Below are positions 24,246-33,317 of a stretch of DNA of 64,000 nucleotides, piece by piece. Each line of letters opens with the position of its first letter. Positions within the stretch are counted from its first letter, which is position 1. A program made the translations under genes and the position numbers. This DNA is from Metabacillus schmidteae (GTDB taxonomy: Bacteria; Bacillota; Bacilli; Bacillales; Bacillaceae), in NCBI RefSeq assembly GCF_903166545.1, contig NZ_CAESCH010000002.1:1-64000 (forward strand), read 5' to 3'. The notes under the pieces were generated by a model. The model was not told the DNA's origin. It made no database searches and worked only from the letters and a program-made list of their open reading frames with translations.

Positions 24246-25583
24246 ATGGAGATAAAACAAGACATGCAAGAGCAAACAACTTTACCAAAAAACTACGGAC
24301 CTGCACCAATGTGGAAGTTCTTTGTCTATAGCTTTATCGGTGCGTTTATTTTCTTCGTCCCTATAACAATTGGTGAGAAAAATTCGATTATGCTTGATCA
24401 TATTGTCTCGTTTATTCAGCTGCACACCGCACCAGTTTTACCGTATTATGCGTTGGTTGTTATTGCAGCAGGTGCTATCTATCCATTCGTATCAGGAACT
24501 TGGAAAAAATCAACAGTAAACCTTATTTTTTCTATTTTTAAGGTGCTTGGTTTATTTGTAGGAACGATGCTCGTGTTCAACTTTGGACCTGCTTGGTTAT
24601 TTGCCCCTAGTATGGGACCATTTTTATTCGAGAAATTGGTTGTTCCTGTTGGATTACTTGTACCGATAGGAGCCGTTTTCCTATCGCTTTTAGTAGGTTA
24701 TGGCTTACTCGAATTTATTGGTGTATTAACACAGGTCATCATGCGTCCGATTTGGAAGACCCCAGGTAGATCAGCGATTGATGCTGTCGCCTCATTTGTC
24801 GGAAGCTATTCGATCGGTCTTCTCATTACAAATCGAGTATACAAAGAAGGGAAATACAGTGCGAAGGAAGCGGCGATCATTGCCACAGGTTTCTCAACGG
24901 TTTCGGCTACGTTTATGGTCATTGTTGCCAAAACACTCGGTTTGATGGAAATGTGGAATATGTATTTTTGGCTGACACTTATTGTTACGTTTCTTGTAAC
25001 CGCAATCACAGTTCGTATTTGGCCATTATCTAGCATGAAAGATGAGTACTATGAAGGGGCAGCTCCCCAGCCGGAAGCGAAAATCAGCGGTAATCTTTTT
25101 GCTAAGGCCTGGGATGAAGCGAAGGTAACGGTATCTAATTCACCGCGCTTACTTTACAACATTTGGATCAATATAAAAGACGGTTTTCTAATGGCTATGG
25201 CGATTCTTCCATCGATTTTATCGATAGGATTACTTGGCTTAGTATTAGCAGAATTTACACCGGTATTTGATTGGATCGGCTACATTTTTTATCCGTTTAC
25301 AGCGTTACTTCAATTACCGGAACCAATGCTTGTTGCCAAAGCAAGTGCTCTTAGTATTGCAGAAATGTTTTTGCCTGCTCTATTAGTAACAGAATCTGTG
25401 ATCGTCGTGAAATTTGTTATAGCAGTCGTTTCTGTATCAGCCATTATCTTTTTCTCAGCGCTTGTACCATGTATTGTTTCGACAGACATCCCAATTTCGA
25501 TTTCAAAGCTGATCATTATTTGGATTGAACGCGTAATTCTTACACTCATTATCGTGACACCGCTAGCGTATTTATTACTTTAG
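24246..25583 (+). CDS. YjiH family membrane protein (nucleoside-recognition/Gate domain)
   Basis: This 445-residue protein has about ten membrane segments and two Gate-type regions (GRSAIDAVASFVGSYSIGLL and the LPEPMLVAKASALSIAEMFLPALL region). YjiH-type proteins are membrane proteins of uncertain transport function that I associate with hut genes in Bacillus, and the place here between hutG and glutamate dehydrogenase supports a link to histidine or glutamate movement. AAGGGG lies 11 bases before the ATG, a slightly long spacing. A terminator follows, so it is probably the last gene of the hutU unit. Confidence 0.8.
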   Translation: MEIKQDMQEQTTLPKNYGPAPMWKFFVYSFIGAFIFFVPITIGEKNSIMLDHIVSFIQLHTAPVLPYYALVVIAAGAIYPFVSGTWKKSTVNLIFSIFKVLGLFVGTMLVFNFGPAWLFAPSMGPFLFEKLVVPVGLLVPIGAVFLSLLVGYGLLEFIGVLTQVIMRPIWKTPGRSAIDAVASFVGSYSIGLLITNRVYKEGKYSAKEAAIIATGFSTVSATFMVIVAKTLGLMEMWNMYFWLTLIVTFLVTAITVRIWPLSSMKDEYYEGAAPQPEAKISGNLFAKAWDEAKVTVSNSPRLLYNIWINIKDGFLMAMAILPSILSIGLLGLVLAEFTPVFDWIGYIFYPFTALLQLPEPMLVAKASALSIAEMFLPALLVTESVIVVKFVIAVVSVSAIIFFSALVPCIVSTDIPISISKLIIIWIERVILTLIIVTPLAYLLL

Positions 25584-25589
25584 TAAGAA

Positions 25590-25625
25590 AAAGGGGCTTT
25601 CTATCACGGAAACGCCCCTTTCCTA
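25590..25625 (+). terminator. Terminator after the hut cluster
   Basis: AAAGGGGC (25590-25597) pairs with GCCCCTTT (25614-25621), with partial inner TTTC/GAAA pairing. Confidence 0.8.
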
Positions 25626-25679
25626 TGGGACTTTATCTATTTTTTCATAAAACAACTTATAAAATAAGAGGTGTAGAGC

Positions 25680-26978
25680 ATGAAAGTGTCAACCCCTGTA
25701 AAGCGTGATCAAGTTCAAAAGCCAGTACATAAACAAAGTGAATCAGTGGATCTATTAACCTCAACTCAATCGATTATAAAAGATGCGGTGCAAAAGTTAG
25801 GGTTTTCTAGGGAGATGTATGAGTTATTAAAAGAACCGCTCAGAATGATCACAGTACGAATCCCAGTGCGAATGGATGACGGTTCAATTAAGATTTTTAC
25901 AGGTTACCGCTCTCAACATAATGATGCAGTAGGTCCAACGAAAGGCGGTGTTCGTTTCCATCCTGAAGTCAATGAGGAAGAGGTAAAAGCACTGTCGATT
26001 TGGATGAGTCTAAAGTGCGGGATTACAAATATACCTTATGGAGGCGGCAAGGGTGGGATTATTTGTGACCCAAGGAATATGTCGTTTGGCGAGCTTGAGC
26101 GGTTAAGTCGCGGATATGTCCGTGCTATTAGCCAAATCGTAGGCTCGACCAAGGATATCCCTGCACCTGATGTCTATACAAACTCGCAAATTATGGCATG
26201 GATGATGGACGAGTACAGCCGCCTGAGGGAATTCGATTCACCCGGCTTTATAACAGGGAAACCACTTGTTTTAGGTGGCTCACAAGGCCGTGAAACAGCA
26301 ACCGCGCGCGGGGTAACCATTTGCATTGAAGAAGCTGTCAAGAAAAAAGGCATTGATTTAGAAGGTGCGCGTATCATCGTACAAGGCTTTGGGAATGCGG
26401 GGAGTTTTCTGGCCAAGTTCATGCACAATGCCGGCGCAAAAGTAATCGGAATCTCAGATGCACATGGGGCACTCTATGATCAAAAAGGGCTTGATATCGA
26501 TTATTTGCTGGACCGACGTGATAGCTTTGGTACCGTCACAACCTTATTTAAAGATGTCATGACAAACAAAGAATTACTCGAAAAAGAGTGTGACATCCTT
26601 GTACCAGCTGCCATCTCAAACCAAATTACCGCACAAAATGCGCCACATATTAAAGCTTCGATTGTGGTAGAAGCAGCGAACGGACCAACAACGATTGAAG
26701 CTACGAAAATATTAAATGATAGAGGCGTGCTCCTTGTGCCTGATATTTTAGCTAGTGCAGGTGGGGTCACCGTTTCTTACTTTGAATGGGTGCAAAATAA
26801 TCAAGGCTATTATTGGTCAGAGGAAGAAGTTGCCGATAAATTGCGGAAAGTCATGGTCGATTCTTTTGAAAATATCTATCAAATGTCACAAAGGCATCAA
26901 GTTGACATGCGTTTAGCTGCATATATGGTTGGTATAAGAAAACACGCCGAAGCGTCGCATTTCCGAGGCTGGGTGTAG
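25680..26978 (+). CDS. Glutamate dehydrogenase (GudB/RocG type)
   Basis: This 432-residue enzyme deaminates L-glutamate oxidatively to 2-oxoglutarate with NAD+. Conserved blocks are the substrate-binding GPTKGGVRFHPEV (about 81-93), the catalytic-Lys segment PYGGGKGGI, the PAPDVYTN motif and the NAD-binding GFGNAG fold (about 238-243). The ATG follows AGAGGTG. It sits directly after the hut genes and would take the glutamate they produce into central metabolism. GudB and RocG cannot be told apart from this alone. No inactivating tandem duplication like the one in laboratory B. subtilis gudB was noticed. Confidence 0.95.
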   Translation: MKVSTPVKRDQVQKPVHKQSESVDLLTSTQSIIKDAVQKLGFSREMYELLKEPLRMITVRIPVRMDDGSIKIFTGYRSQHNDAVGPTKGGVRFHPEVNEEEVKALSIWMSLKCGITNIPYGGGKGGIICDPRNMSFGELERLSRGYVRAISQIVGSTKDIPAPDVYTNSQIMAWMMDEYSRLREFDSPGFITGKPLVLGGSQGRETATARGVTICIEEAVKKKGIDLEGARIIVQGFGNAGSFLAKFMHNAGAKVIGISDAHGALYDQKGLDIDYLLDRRDSFGTVTTLFKDVMTNKELLEKECDILVPAAISNQITAQNAPHIKASIVVEAANGPTTIEATKILNDRGVLLVPDILASAGGVTVSYFEWVQNNQGYYWSEEEVADKLRKVMVDSFENIYQMSQRHQVDMRLAAYMVGIRKHAEASHFRGWV

Positions 26979-27025
26979 GGAGTCCGATGTTATCAAGACC
27001 TAAATTGTAAAAATTCATAAAAACT

Positions 27026-27069
27026 AAAGGGTGATACATATTAGACATGTTTAATATGTATCACCCTTT
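27026..27069. terminator. Strong hairpin after glutamate dehydrogenase
   Basis: AAAGGGTGATACATATTA (27026-27043) pairs almost perfectly with its inverted copy up to 27069. The T run after it is short, but the hairpin is long and symmetrical. Confidence 0.75.
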
Positions 27070-27130
27070 AACTTCTTGTTTGACTAAAGTTTGTTTATAT
27101 TCAGCAGCCCCTCTTTAGATATTCATTCCA

Positions 27131-27159
27131 TTGTCTTGCACGTAATCTTTTATTATACT
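27131..27159 (+). promoter_or_regulatory. Sigma-A promoter of the MifM-like/yidC pair
   Basis: TTGTCT (27131-27136), a 17-base spacer and TATACT (27154-27159), 31 bases upstream of the leader ORF start. Confidence 0.6.
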
Positions 27160-27190
27160 TCTCTTAGCAGCTCATTTTAGGGGTGAAAAA

Positions 27191-27478
27191 TTGTACGAAA
27201 TTATTTCGGATTTATTGAATATTTCCACTATATATACATTGTATGCTAGCTTTCTTTTAAGCTTAACGATTAAATATATTTGGACTTGGCATGTAGAATA
27301 TGATTTTATCGAAACAGCATGTGCCTCGTCTTCAAAGGTAAATATCACTTTATCAACACCTTCTATTCTGCAAATTTATGAGTGGATGTCTAACTCATTA
27401 TTAGGTTGGATTGCAAGATATATTCGCAGAAAAGAAAGTTCGGGTGACGATTCTGAAGGTTTTCATTCTTTCTCTTAA
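27191..27478 (+). CDS. mifM: MifM-like arrest peptide upstream of yidC
   Basis: This 95-residue protein has an N-terminal membrane segment (about 12-33) and a C-terminal segment in which GWIARYIRR is followed by an acidic patch (SSGDDSEG). In B. subtilis, MifM is a 95-residue membrane protein whose C-terminal arrest sequence (a Trp-Ile pair, basic residues, then an acidic run) stalls the ribosome when membrane insertion fails and so induces the yidC2 gene that follows. Length, topology, C-terminal pattern and the yidC gene 34 bases downstream all agree. The TTG start follows AGGGGTG. Overall residue identity looks low, so the call rests on the arrangement. Confidence 0.65.
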   Translation: MYEIISDLLNISTIYTLYASFLLSLTIKYIWTWHVEYDFIETACASSSKVNITLSTPSILQIYEWMSNSLLGWIARYIRRKESSGDDSEGFHSFS

Positions 27479-27515
27479 AACTCATTTTTAAAAAATGACT
27501 GGAGGAAGAAAGATG
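27464..27515 (+). promoter_or_regulatory. Stem-loop hiding the yidC start, 5' arm in the MifM-like ORF
   Basis: CATTCTTTCTCTT (27464-27476), the last codons of the leader ORF, can pair with GGAAGAAAGATG (27504-27515), which includes part of the Shine-Dalgarno and the ATG of yidC; two single-base bulges are needed. Inside it TCATTTTT/AAAAATGA forms a second hairpin. A ribosome stalled at the end of the leader ORF would melt the outer stem. Confidence 0.6.
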
Positions 27516-28295
27516 AAACGTACTAAAAACCTTTTTGTAATTATTGTAGTTATGATATCTGCCTTTGCACTTTCTGCATGTTCCGCACAGAATTCAAGTG
27601 GAGATAGTTTTTTTCAACATGTATTCGTTCATCCATTTGGATCAGCCATTCATAGTATCGCGAATTTATTTAATGGCAGCTTCGGATTGTCAATCATACT
27701 GATTACACTGATTATTCGACTAATTTTGTTGCCATTGATGTTAAAACAGTATAAAAATCAACAGCATATGAAGGAAAAGATGGACTTGTTAAAGCCTGAA
27801 ATGGATGATATCCAGAAAAAGATTAAGGCTGCCAAGGACCAGAAACAACAACAAGAGCTACAGCAGGAAATGTTTGGATTATATAAAAAGCACGGAGTTA
27901 ATCCACTTTCTATCGGCTGTCTTCCAATGCTTATTCAAATGCCGATCTTAATGGGGTTTTATTATGCAATCAGGGGCTCAGAAGAAATTGCAACACACTC
28001 GTTCCTATAGTTCAGCCTAGGACAGCCGGATATTTGGATTACGGCAATTGCCGGGATTGTTTACTATGTACAATTTAAAGTATCAATGTCAAATATGCCT
28101 ACTCAAAATCAATCGCAAATGCGATTTATGGGGCTCATATCTCCGCTTATGATCTTGATATTCTCTCTAAATGCTCCGGCGGCACTCCCTCTTTATTGGG
28201 CAGTCGGTGGGACTTTCTTAATCTTTCAGTCCATGTTAGGGAAGAAGTTATACCAGCCAAAACCAAACAAAGCAGTTAAAGCAGAAAACATATAG
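27513..28295 (+). pseudogene. yidC: YidC/Oxa1-family insertase interrupted by an amber codon
   Basis: The reading frame encodes a lipoprotein signal (FALSACS), the YidC/Oxa1 core with the conserved Arg in TLIIRLILLPL, a KxxQQ-rich cytoplasmic loop, the NPLSIGCLPMLIQMPILMGFYYAI segment, and then TAG at 28008-28010. The same frame continues for 94 further codons (FSLGQPDIWITAIAG through the last membrane helices LNAPAALPLYWAVGGTF) to a normal stop. The stop falls where homologues usually have Trp, so a single TGG-to-TAG change explains it. With 260 codons in all, the length is that of SpoIIIJ/YidC2. The truncated 165-residue product would lack the last two helices. RBS GGAGGAAG precedes ATG at 27513. 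Confidence 0.9.
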
Positions 28296-28300
28296 CAAAA

Positions 28301-28342
28301 AATAGGCCTGTTAGTCATCAACGCTAACAGGCTTATTTTTTA
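28301..28342 (+). terminator. Terminator after yidC
   Basis: AATAGGCCTGTTAG (28301-28314) pairs with CTAACAGGCTTATT (28324-28337), followed by a T run. Confidence 0.88.
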
Positions 28343-28592
28343 TTTATATGTTGATGAAATATAGAGACGTCTGGCTTACCAATCGGGCATGCATGCACTG
28401 ATTTAGAGGGTAGTCTACTTGACCTTTATGTTTTGTCCAGTTAAGTGTAGCCCATTCAGACCTAAATCATTAATAAGAGAGCTTTTTTACTCAAGAAATG
28501 CGGCCGATTGCTGAAGATTAATAAAGCTTCTATTAGCTGGCTTTAGTTGTAGACTAAAAAAGGAGCCTATGATTGGGAAAGGTTCCTTTTTT
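28343..28592. other. Intergenic with a bidirectional terminator
   Basis: Nothing coding is seen. AAAAAAGGAGCC (28556-28567) pairs with GGTTCCTTTTTT (28581-28592), which can terminate the minus-strand VOC gene and anything arriving from the left. A string around 28495 (CAAGAAATGCGGCCGATTGC) looks like repeat DNA but was not assigned. Confidence 0.55.
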
Positions 28593-28606
28593 TCCATTTA
28601 ATGTTT

Positions 28607-29077
28607 TTAAGGCTGCCATATTTCTAACATATTCCCATCTGGATCGTAAAATTTAAAGTTAGATCCAAAAGGCTTATTTTCTGGAATTCCAGATACGATG
28701 TTTACTCCGTTTTCCTTGAAACGATTGTACATTTTTTGGATACAGGGAGTAATGAAACAAGCTATAGGGTGTCGATCAACGCAGTCAATTGTAAAACCTA
28801 AACTCCCATCCCGTCTCTTTGCTTTCACAAGGAATATAGCTGGTACCGTTTGCCTTAGATCTGGTCCAGGAAAATCCCCATTATGATCAGGAAATCTTAG
28901 GATCGATAGTTCCATCCCCGGCTTTACAGGATTATGGCTTGTAGGTTCACAACCAAAATTTTTTTGATACCATTTAATAGACTTGTAAACATCTTTAACT
29001 GGAATGTAAATACAAGTTACTCCTGTTATGTCTTCTTCCAGTATTCCCCCAAAATTGATATCTTCATTAATCTGCAT
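28607..29077 (-). CDS. VOC (glyoxalase/bleomycin-resistance) family protein
   Basis: This 156-residue protein is built on the vicinal-oxygen-chelate fold: beta-alpha-beta-beta-beta modules start at GVTCIYIPVKDVYKSIKWYQKNFG (about 19-42) and again at MYNRFKENGVNIVSG, and the end NFKFYDPDGNMLEIWQP is the typical metal-ligand strand with Glu. The family includes glyoxalases, dioxygenases and resistance proteins, and the substrate is not evident. It starts after GGGAG ten bases upstream. It is transcribed alone from the minus strand. Confidence 0.85.
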   Translation of the reverse strand: MQINEDINFGGILEEDITGVTCIYIPVKDVYKSIKWYQKNFGCEPTSHNPVKPGMELSILRFPDHNGDFPGPDLRQTVPAIFLVKAKRRDGSLGFTIDCVDRHPIACFITPCIQKMYNRFKENGVNIVSGIPENKPFGSNFKFYDPDGNMLEIWQP

Positions 29078-29396
29078 TTTCTTATTTCTCCCTTCTTATT
29101 TCACTCTAGCACAAGAATCATCTATGACTATATTCTCTTCCAACCCAAAATTACCTGGTTTTGTATACGTTATTCAGGAACATCTTTATACATATAAAAA
29201 ACTGTCTGCTTACAAACAAATAGCCAATTATGCCCGGTTCTCATGGTGGTTGAGAGTCTTACTCCATTAAATGGCCCTAAAACGGAAAATGAGCGCCAAT
29301 TCCTCTGGAATCGCGCCCTATGTTGAAGATGTTTATAAAAGATTCTTACCTATAATCAGGATGTGCTAACAGTTTGTTTAATTTAAATTTTACTTC
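29078..29396. repeat. Intergenic with a GCGCC-AATTCC hairpin repeat
   Basis: GAGCGCCAATTCC (29291-29302 region) faces GGAATCGCGCC a few bases on, forming a hairpin of a type I recall as dispersed in Bacillus genomes. No gene was recognised in these 320 bp. Confidence 0.45.
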
Positions 29397-30410
29397 TTAT
29401 CTAAAATGTTGTAAGACTGTGCCTTGTCCACTTTCTGTCTCAATTTCAGCATATACACCGTTTATTAAAGTAATTTGAGGTGGAAGGTGTCCACAATCAA
29501 TATCGTATATTATTGGAATTTGAAGTTCTTCAGAGAGTTCCTTATATACATCTACATCTGTATATTCTTTGACAGGAGTATTAGCTGAACTTCTTCCGAA
29601 CATTATACCTGTAGAATTATCAAACCACCCAGCCAATTTCATTTGAATAAGAGACCGACGCAAATCTGTAGTTGATAGATTGCAATTTTCAAAAAACCAA
29701 ATAATTGGTTCATTTTGAATATACTTTTCCCTAAAGGTAGAAACATCTCCATATGGCGTTCCGATTATATGTCTGATAATATCAATACACCCTCCGAGTA
29801 AACGTCCCTGTATCTTGACATGATTGTTTGTAATGGTTTTCCATTTAGTTTGTTCTGTTAAATTGAAAATACATGGAGTAGGTTTATCGAACTGCCATTC
29901 TTTTTGGTATTTTTCTGATGAATGTTGTTGGATTGTCCCGCCTGTTTTAGTGGATAAAACAGACTGCCACATTGCTGTCGTTTTATCTGAATATTCTCCT
30001 CTTAAATCAACAAAATTTGTTCCGTGAGCAGTAGCGATACCAGTTTTTAGAGTAATAGCTAATAGTAATAGACTCGTATCAGAATAGCCTAATATCCATT
30101 TATTCTTTATGTTTTCGAAGTCGATGTATTCAAGCACCTCAATTAGTAATTCTCCACCCCATGGAGGAATGATAAGATGAATATCTTCATCCTGCATCAT
30201 TTTATTAAACTCTTCAGCCCGAAATTTAGCTGGCGAAGACCTTACCTTATTTTGAGTCCAAACTGTATCGCCACAAATAACATCAAACCCTTTTGATTTT
30301 ACACGGTTACTGGCAGTTTCTATAAGGCCATGTAATTCTTTTGGGACACCTGATGATGGTGCTGTAACCCCTATTGTTGCCTTTTCTAGTAAAAAAGGAT
30401 ATTTTATCAT
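29397..30410 (-). CDS. LD-carboxypeptidase family protein (peptidase S66, MccF-like)
   Basis: This 337-residue cytoplasmic serine peptidase-like protein belongs to the family that includes muramoyl-tetrapeptide LD-carboxypeptidases and microcin C self-immunity proteins. The N-terminal block TIGVTAPSSGVP, the oxyanion-hole stretch IIPPWGGELLIEVL, the nucleophile Ser in ILGYSDTSLLL (about 113-123), the GTNF motif and the C-terminal DIDCGHLPPQITL with the catalytic His are visible. Which substrate is used cannot be told; sequences with PPWGG/GYSDTS are often of the MccF/YocD branch. It is the only gene in its unit. Confidence 0.88.
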   Translation of the reverse strand: MIKYPFLLEKATIGVTAPSSGVPKELHGLIETASNRVKSKGFDVICGDTVWTQNKVRSSPAKFRAEEFNKMMQDEDIHLIIPPWGGELLIEVLEYIDFENIKNKWILGYSDTSLLLLAITLKTGIATAHGTNFVDLRGEYSDKTTAMWQSVLSTKTGGTIQQHSSEKYQKEWQFDKPTPCIFNLTEQTKWKTITNNHVKIQGRLLGGCIDIIRHIIGTPYGDVSTFREKYIQNEPIIWFFENCNLSTTDLRRSLIQMKLAGWFDNSTGIMFGRSSANTPVKEYTDVDVYKELSEELQIPIIYDIDCGHLPPQITLINGVYAEIETESGQGTVLQHFR

Positions 30411-30991
30411 AAACGATCCCTCCTAAACTTTTTTATTATTTTACCATTTTATGGTTGGGTTTCGTGCCGGAATTACGGTTTATTTTAGTTCTATTTTTGA
30501 AAAAATATGTTCAACAATCTGGACCGTTTACTGAATAAAAGGACACACAGGAAGGGCATCTTTCTCCAATCAATACTACCTATTTTATATACATATATAT
30601 CAAAAAAGAGGATATTAGCTCTTATATTGAACTAAATATCCTCTGTTAATTATAGTACAGTTAATTCCTTGTCCGGTTTTTGGGTCGGGATTGAGTGACT
30701 TCTTCAAAGAAAAAAGGAGTGGAAATGGTATGAGAAATTCCGTCTCCTTTTTACTCTTATCGTTGCATACTAATTGAAAACTGGGTCAAGGAACCTGTCC
30801 CCCTGGCCCAGCACAACTTTTTGTATGACGCTATATATTGAAAAAGGGAAGGAATTTAGATTAGGCATCTTGAAGTTTTAAGTATACTGTAGCATGTAGA
30901 ATAGGAGATTGAAAATTTAACTTTATTCCAAATCATTGTCAATGAACGATCCTAACAGAATCATTTACTTTTATAGTGAGGTGGTGGAAAT
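30411..30991. other. Intergenic with hairpin and dispersed palindrome
   Basis: No gene was recognised in 580 bp. AGAGGATATTAG (30607-30618) pairs with CTAAATATCCTCT ending near 30643; on the minus strand it is followed by TTTTTTG, so it is a leftward terminator with no obvious gene to its right. An inverted copy of the GGGACAGG palindrome (GGGTCAAGGAACCTGTCCC) is at 30783-30801. Confidence 0.6.
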
Positions 30992-31909
30992 TTGAAGGCG
31001 GATGCTGTTTTTGAAGGTGGCGGGGCTAGGGGAATGGCTTTTGTTGGAGCGATTCAAGCAATGGAAGAGGAAAATGTGGAATGGGAAAGGTTGGCTGGAA
31101 CATCAGCGGGAGCATTAATTGCTTCTCTTTTGGCAAGCGGTTACACAAGCTGTGAAATAAGAGATCGTCTGAGTGTACTTGATTTTTCAAGGCTGCGAGG
31201 TAAGACAACTTTGCATCGAATTCCCGTTTTCGGCATTCTTTTAGAATTTATGATTCATCTTGGACTTTATAAAAACGATTATTTGGAATCGTGGGTGGAT
31301 TCACTTCTTCTAGAAAAAGGCATTAAGACATTTGCGGATCTGCCAGATGGGAAGTTGAAGATTATTGCTTCTGATATTTCGAATGGGCAAATGCTTATTT
31401 TGCCAGATGATTTGGGCCGCTACAGGATGACTCCTGCTGATTTAAATATTTCAACTGCGGTTATGATGAGTGCATCTTTGCCATTTTTCTACCGTCCGGT
31501 TATATGGAAAACAAAAGATCGTAAAAAATCCTACATTTTAGATGGCGGTTTACTAAGTAACTTTCCAATATGGTTATTTGATACTGAAAATCCTCGGTTT
31601 CCAACGTTCGGCTTCCGTTTTGTGAAAGATGAAATTAATATAGATCCAGTTATACCTACGCCAATCCACCTTATTAAAAATATTTATAAAACGATGCTTC
31701 AAGCCCATGATTTACGACATTTGAGCGAAGATACGATTGAACGCACAATTCAAATTCCAACTGGAGACATCAACACAACTGATTATGAACTGAATGAGGA
31801 GGAAATCGAGTTTCTCTATAAGTCAGGCTATACTTCTACAAAAGAATTTTTATCTAAGTGGGATTTTGAACAATATAAGGTTAAAAGAATGCATAGAAAA
31901 AATAGATAA
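30992..31909 (+). CDS. Patatin-like phospholipase family protein
   Basis: This 305-residue serine acyl hydrolase uses a Ser-Asp dyad. EGGGARGM (8-15) is the oxyanion-hole loop, GTSAG holds the nucleophile Ser38, and DGGLLSNFP holds the catalytic Asp184. No signal peptide is seen, so it acts inside the cell, presumably on membrane lipids or thioesters. TTG at 30992 follows GAGGTGG. It is monocistronic in a repeat-rich region. Bacterial relatives such as B. subtilis YlbK are poorly characterised. Confidence 0.9.
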   Translation: MKADAVFEGGGARGMAFVGAIQAMEEENVEWERLAGTSAGALIASLLASGYTSCEIRDRLSVLDFSRLRGKTTLHRIPVFGILLEFMIHLGLYKNDYLESWVDSLLLEKGIKTFADLPDGKLKIIASDISNGQMLILPDDLGRYRMTPADLNISTAVMMSASLPFFYRPVIWKTKDRKKSYILDGGLLSNFPIWLFDTENPRFPTFGFRFVKDEINIDPVIPTPIHLIKNIYKTMLQAHDLRHLSEDTIERTIQIPTGDINTTDYELNEEEIEFLYKSGYTSTKEFLSKWDFEQYKVKRMHRKNR

Positions 31910-32084
31910 AGAAAAACGCAATTCTATATAAGTAACGAGTTCTGTATTAAAGTACAAAATAAGAATTAACATTGCTTTTCGGATAGTAATTCGTACTAAG
32001 ATGAAAAAGCAATTGGCAAGTAAATCAGCAAAGAACATATACTTCGAACATTTTTTATACCAAGATAAGCACCCGATTAAGCGA

Positions 32085-32330
32085 TTTCTAAATCTTCACG
32101 AATCGCCTAGAAATAAGCTACTAAAATAAGCGGAGAAATTACTCCTATTGAGGAAATAGCACGAAAAATTGATTAAATAGACGGAAAGATTCCGCCTATT
32201 TAATCGAAAAAGATGAAAATGAACCATTTTACTTTGCTTAACCGGAACAACTCCGTTTATATCCCCAAAACCGAGTTCCATTCTTCAGTATAACCGGAAC
32301 AACTCCGCTTATTTAAACGATCAGTTACTC
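32085..32330. repeat. Cluster of short palindromic repeats
   Basis: The 500-bp gap between the patatin and sleB genes holds no gene but several related palindromes. GATTAAATAGACGGAA (32171-32186) faces TTCCGCCTATTTAATC (32190-32205) across three bases; AACCGGAACAACTCCG occurs twice (about 32240 and 32292); AATAAGCGGAGAAATTACTCC lies at about 32126. All share an A/T-rich flank and a CGGA/TCCG core. Confidence 0.75.
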
Positions 32331-32407
32331 AATTAAGGATAAGCAAGAGGGTCTGCTTTATTTATCCGCCTCTCAGACATCATCATCCACCCCTGGTATC
32401 CAGGATT

Positions 32408-33139
32408 CTATTTACAAAAAATATGTTTCCCAATTTTTTTTATTTGTGGTCTGCCCCATATCCAGCTACTTGTGGCTGTATCAGGATTAAAATAATAACT
32501 CGCATTTTCTGTCGGATCCCAGCCATTAATAGCATCAAGGACAGCTTTTTTTGATGTTTCATTAGGAGTAAGCCAAATTTGTCCGTCAGCTACCGCAGTA
32601 AAAGCCAATGGTTCAAAGATAACACCTGATACTGTGTTAGGAAATGTTGGGCTCTCCACTCGGTTTAAAATAACAGCTGCGACTGCAACTTGTCCAATAT
32701 AAGGTTCACCACGCGATTCTCCATGAACAGCATTAGCCATGAGTTGAATATCATTTTGAGAAAAACCAGCTGGAACATTAATAGCTGTTTGTTTTTGAGC
32801 TTGATCAGCTCCCTTTTTGTAATCATATTTTGTTACACTAACAAGCTTTTGCCTCGTTTTTAAACCAGCTAACCCATCGACAGGGAGTCCGAATTCAGAT
32901 TGAAAATTCCGAAGCGCCCAATATGTTCCCCAGCCAAAAACACCATCAATTTCCCCTTTGTAAAAGCCAATATACTTTAGACGAGATTGCAACTCAATTA
33001 CATCATCCCCAGCTGATCCTCGTTGAATAACTTGGTTTGAAAAGGCTTCAGTGTTGTTTTCCTGGAGTGTTAAAATCGTTCCACTTAAAAGAATGACTAA
33101 AAGAATAAATATATATTTCTTCTTCTTCATAATTCTCAT
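32408..33139 (-). CDS. sleB: SleB-type spore cortex-lytic enzyme
   Basis: This 243-residue secreted lytic transglycosylase is predicted to degrade cortex peptidoglycan during germination. After a signal peptide (KKKKYIFILLVILLSGTI) comes a peptidoglycan-binding domain 1 (about 37-95: GDDVIELQSRLKYIGFYKG, GVFGWGTYWALRNFQ) and then the SleB/CwlJ hydrolase domain (about 130-243: MANAVHGESRGEPYIGQVAVAAVILNR, SYYFNP). The conserved Glu in HGESRGEPY is the catalytic candidate. Several ATGs are possible; the one at 33139 is six bases after AGGAGG. No ypeB partner gene follows, so this is either a lone SleB or a paralogue. Confidence 0.88.
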   Translation of the reverse strand: MRIMKKKKYIFILLVILLSGTILTLQENNTEAFSNQVIQRGSAGDDVIELQSRLKYIGFYKGEIDGVFGWGTYWALRNFQSEFGLPVDGLAGLKTRQKLVSVTKYDYKKGADQAQKQTAINVPAGFSQNDIQLMANAVHGESRGEPYIGQVAVAAVILNRVESPTFPNTVSGVIFEPLAFTAVADGQIWLTPNETSKKAVLDAINGWDPTENASYYFNPDTATSSWIWGRPQIKKIGKHIFCK

Positions 33140-33317
33140 CATTTTCCTCCTGCTCATTAACATACTGTTATTTTTTGTTACGAGTAAATTTTTATTCAAT
33201 TAAAGGATCAAGTAGCTACAATAAAATGAAATTCCCTGCAATGAACATCTACAATTGTTTTTAAAAAATGTGCAAACATCTGAAGTTTTAAAAGGAAACG
33301 CTATTTTTGCTTCTATG

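Noticed and set aside
27495..28010. A complete short YidC protein
   Set aside because: The same frame continues after the TAG with the missing YidC helices, so it is an interrupted gene.
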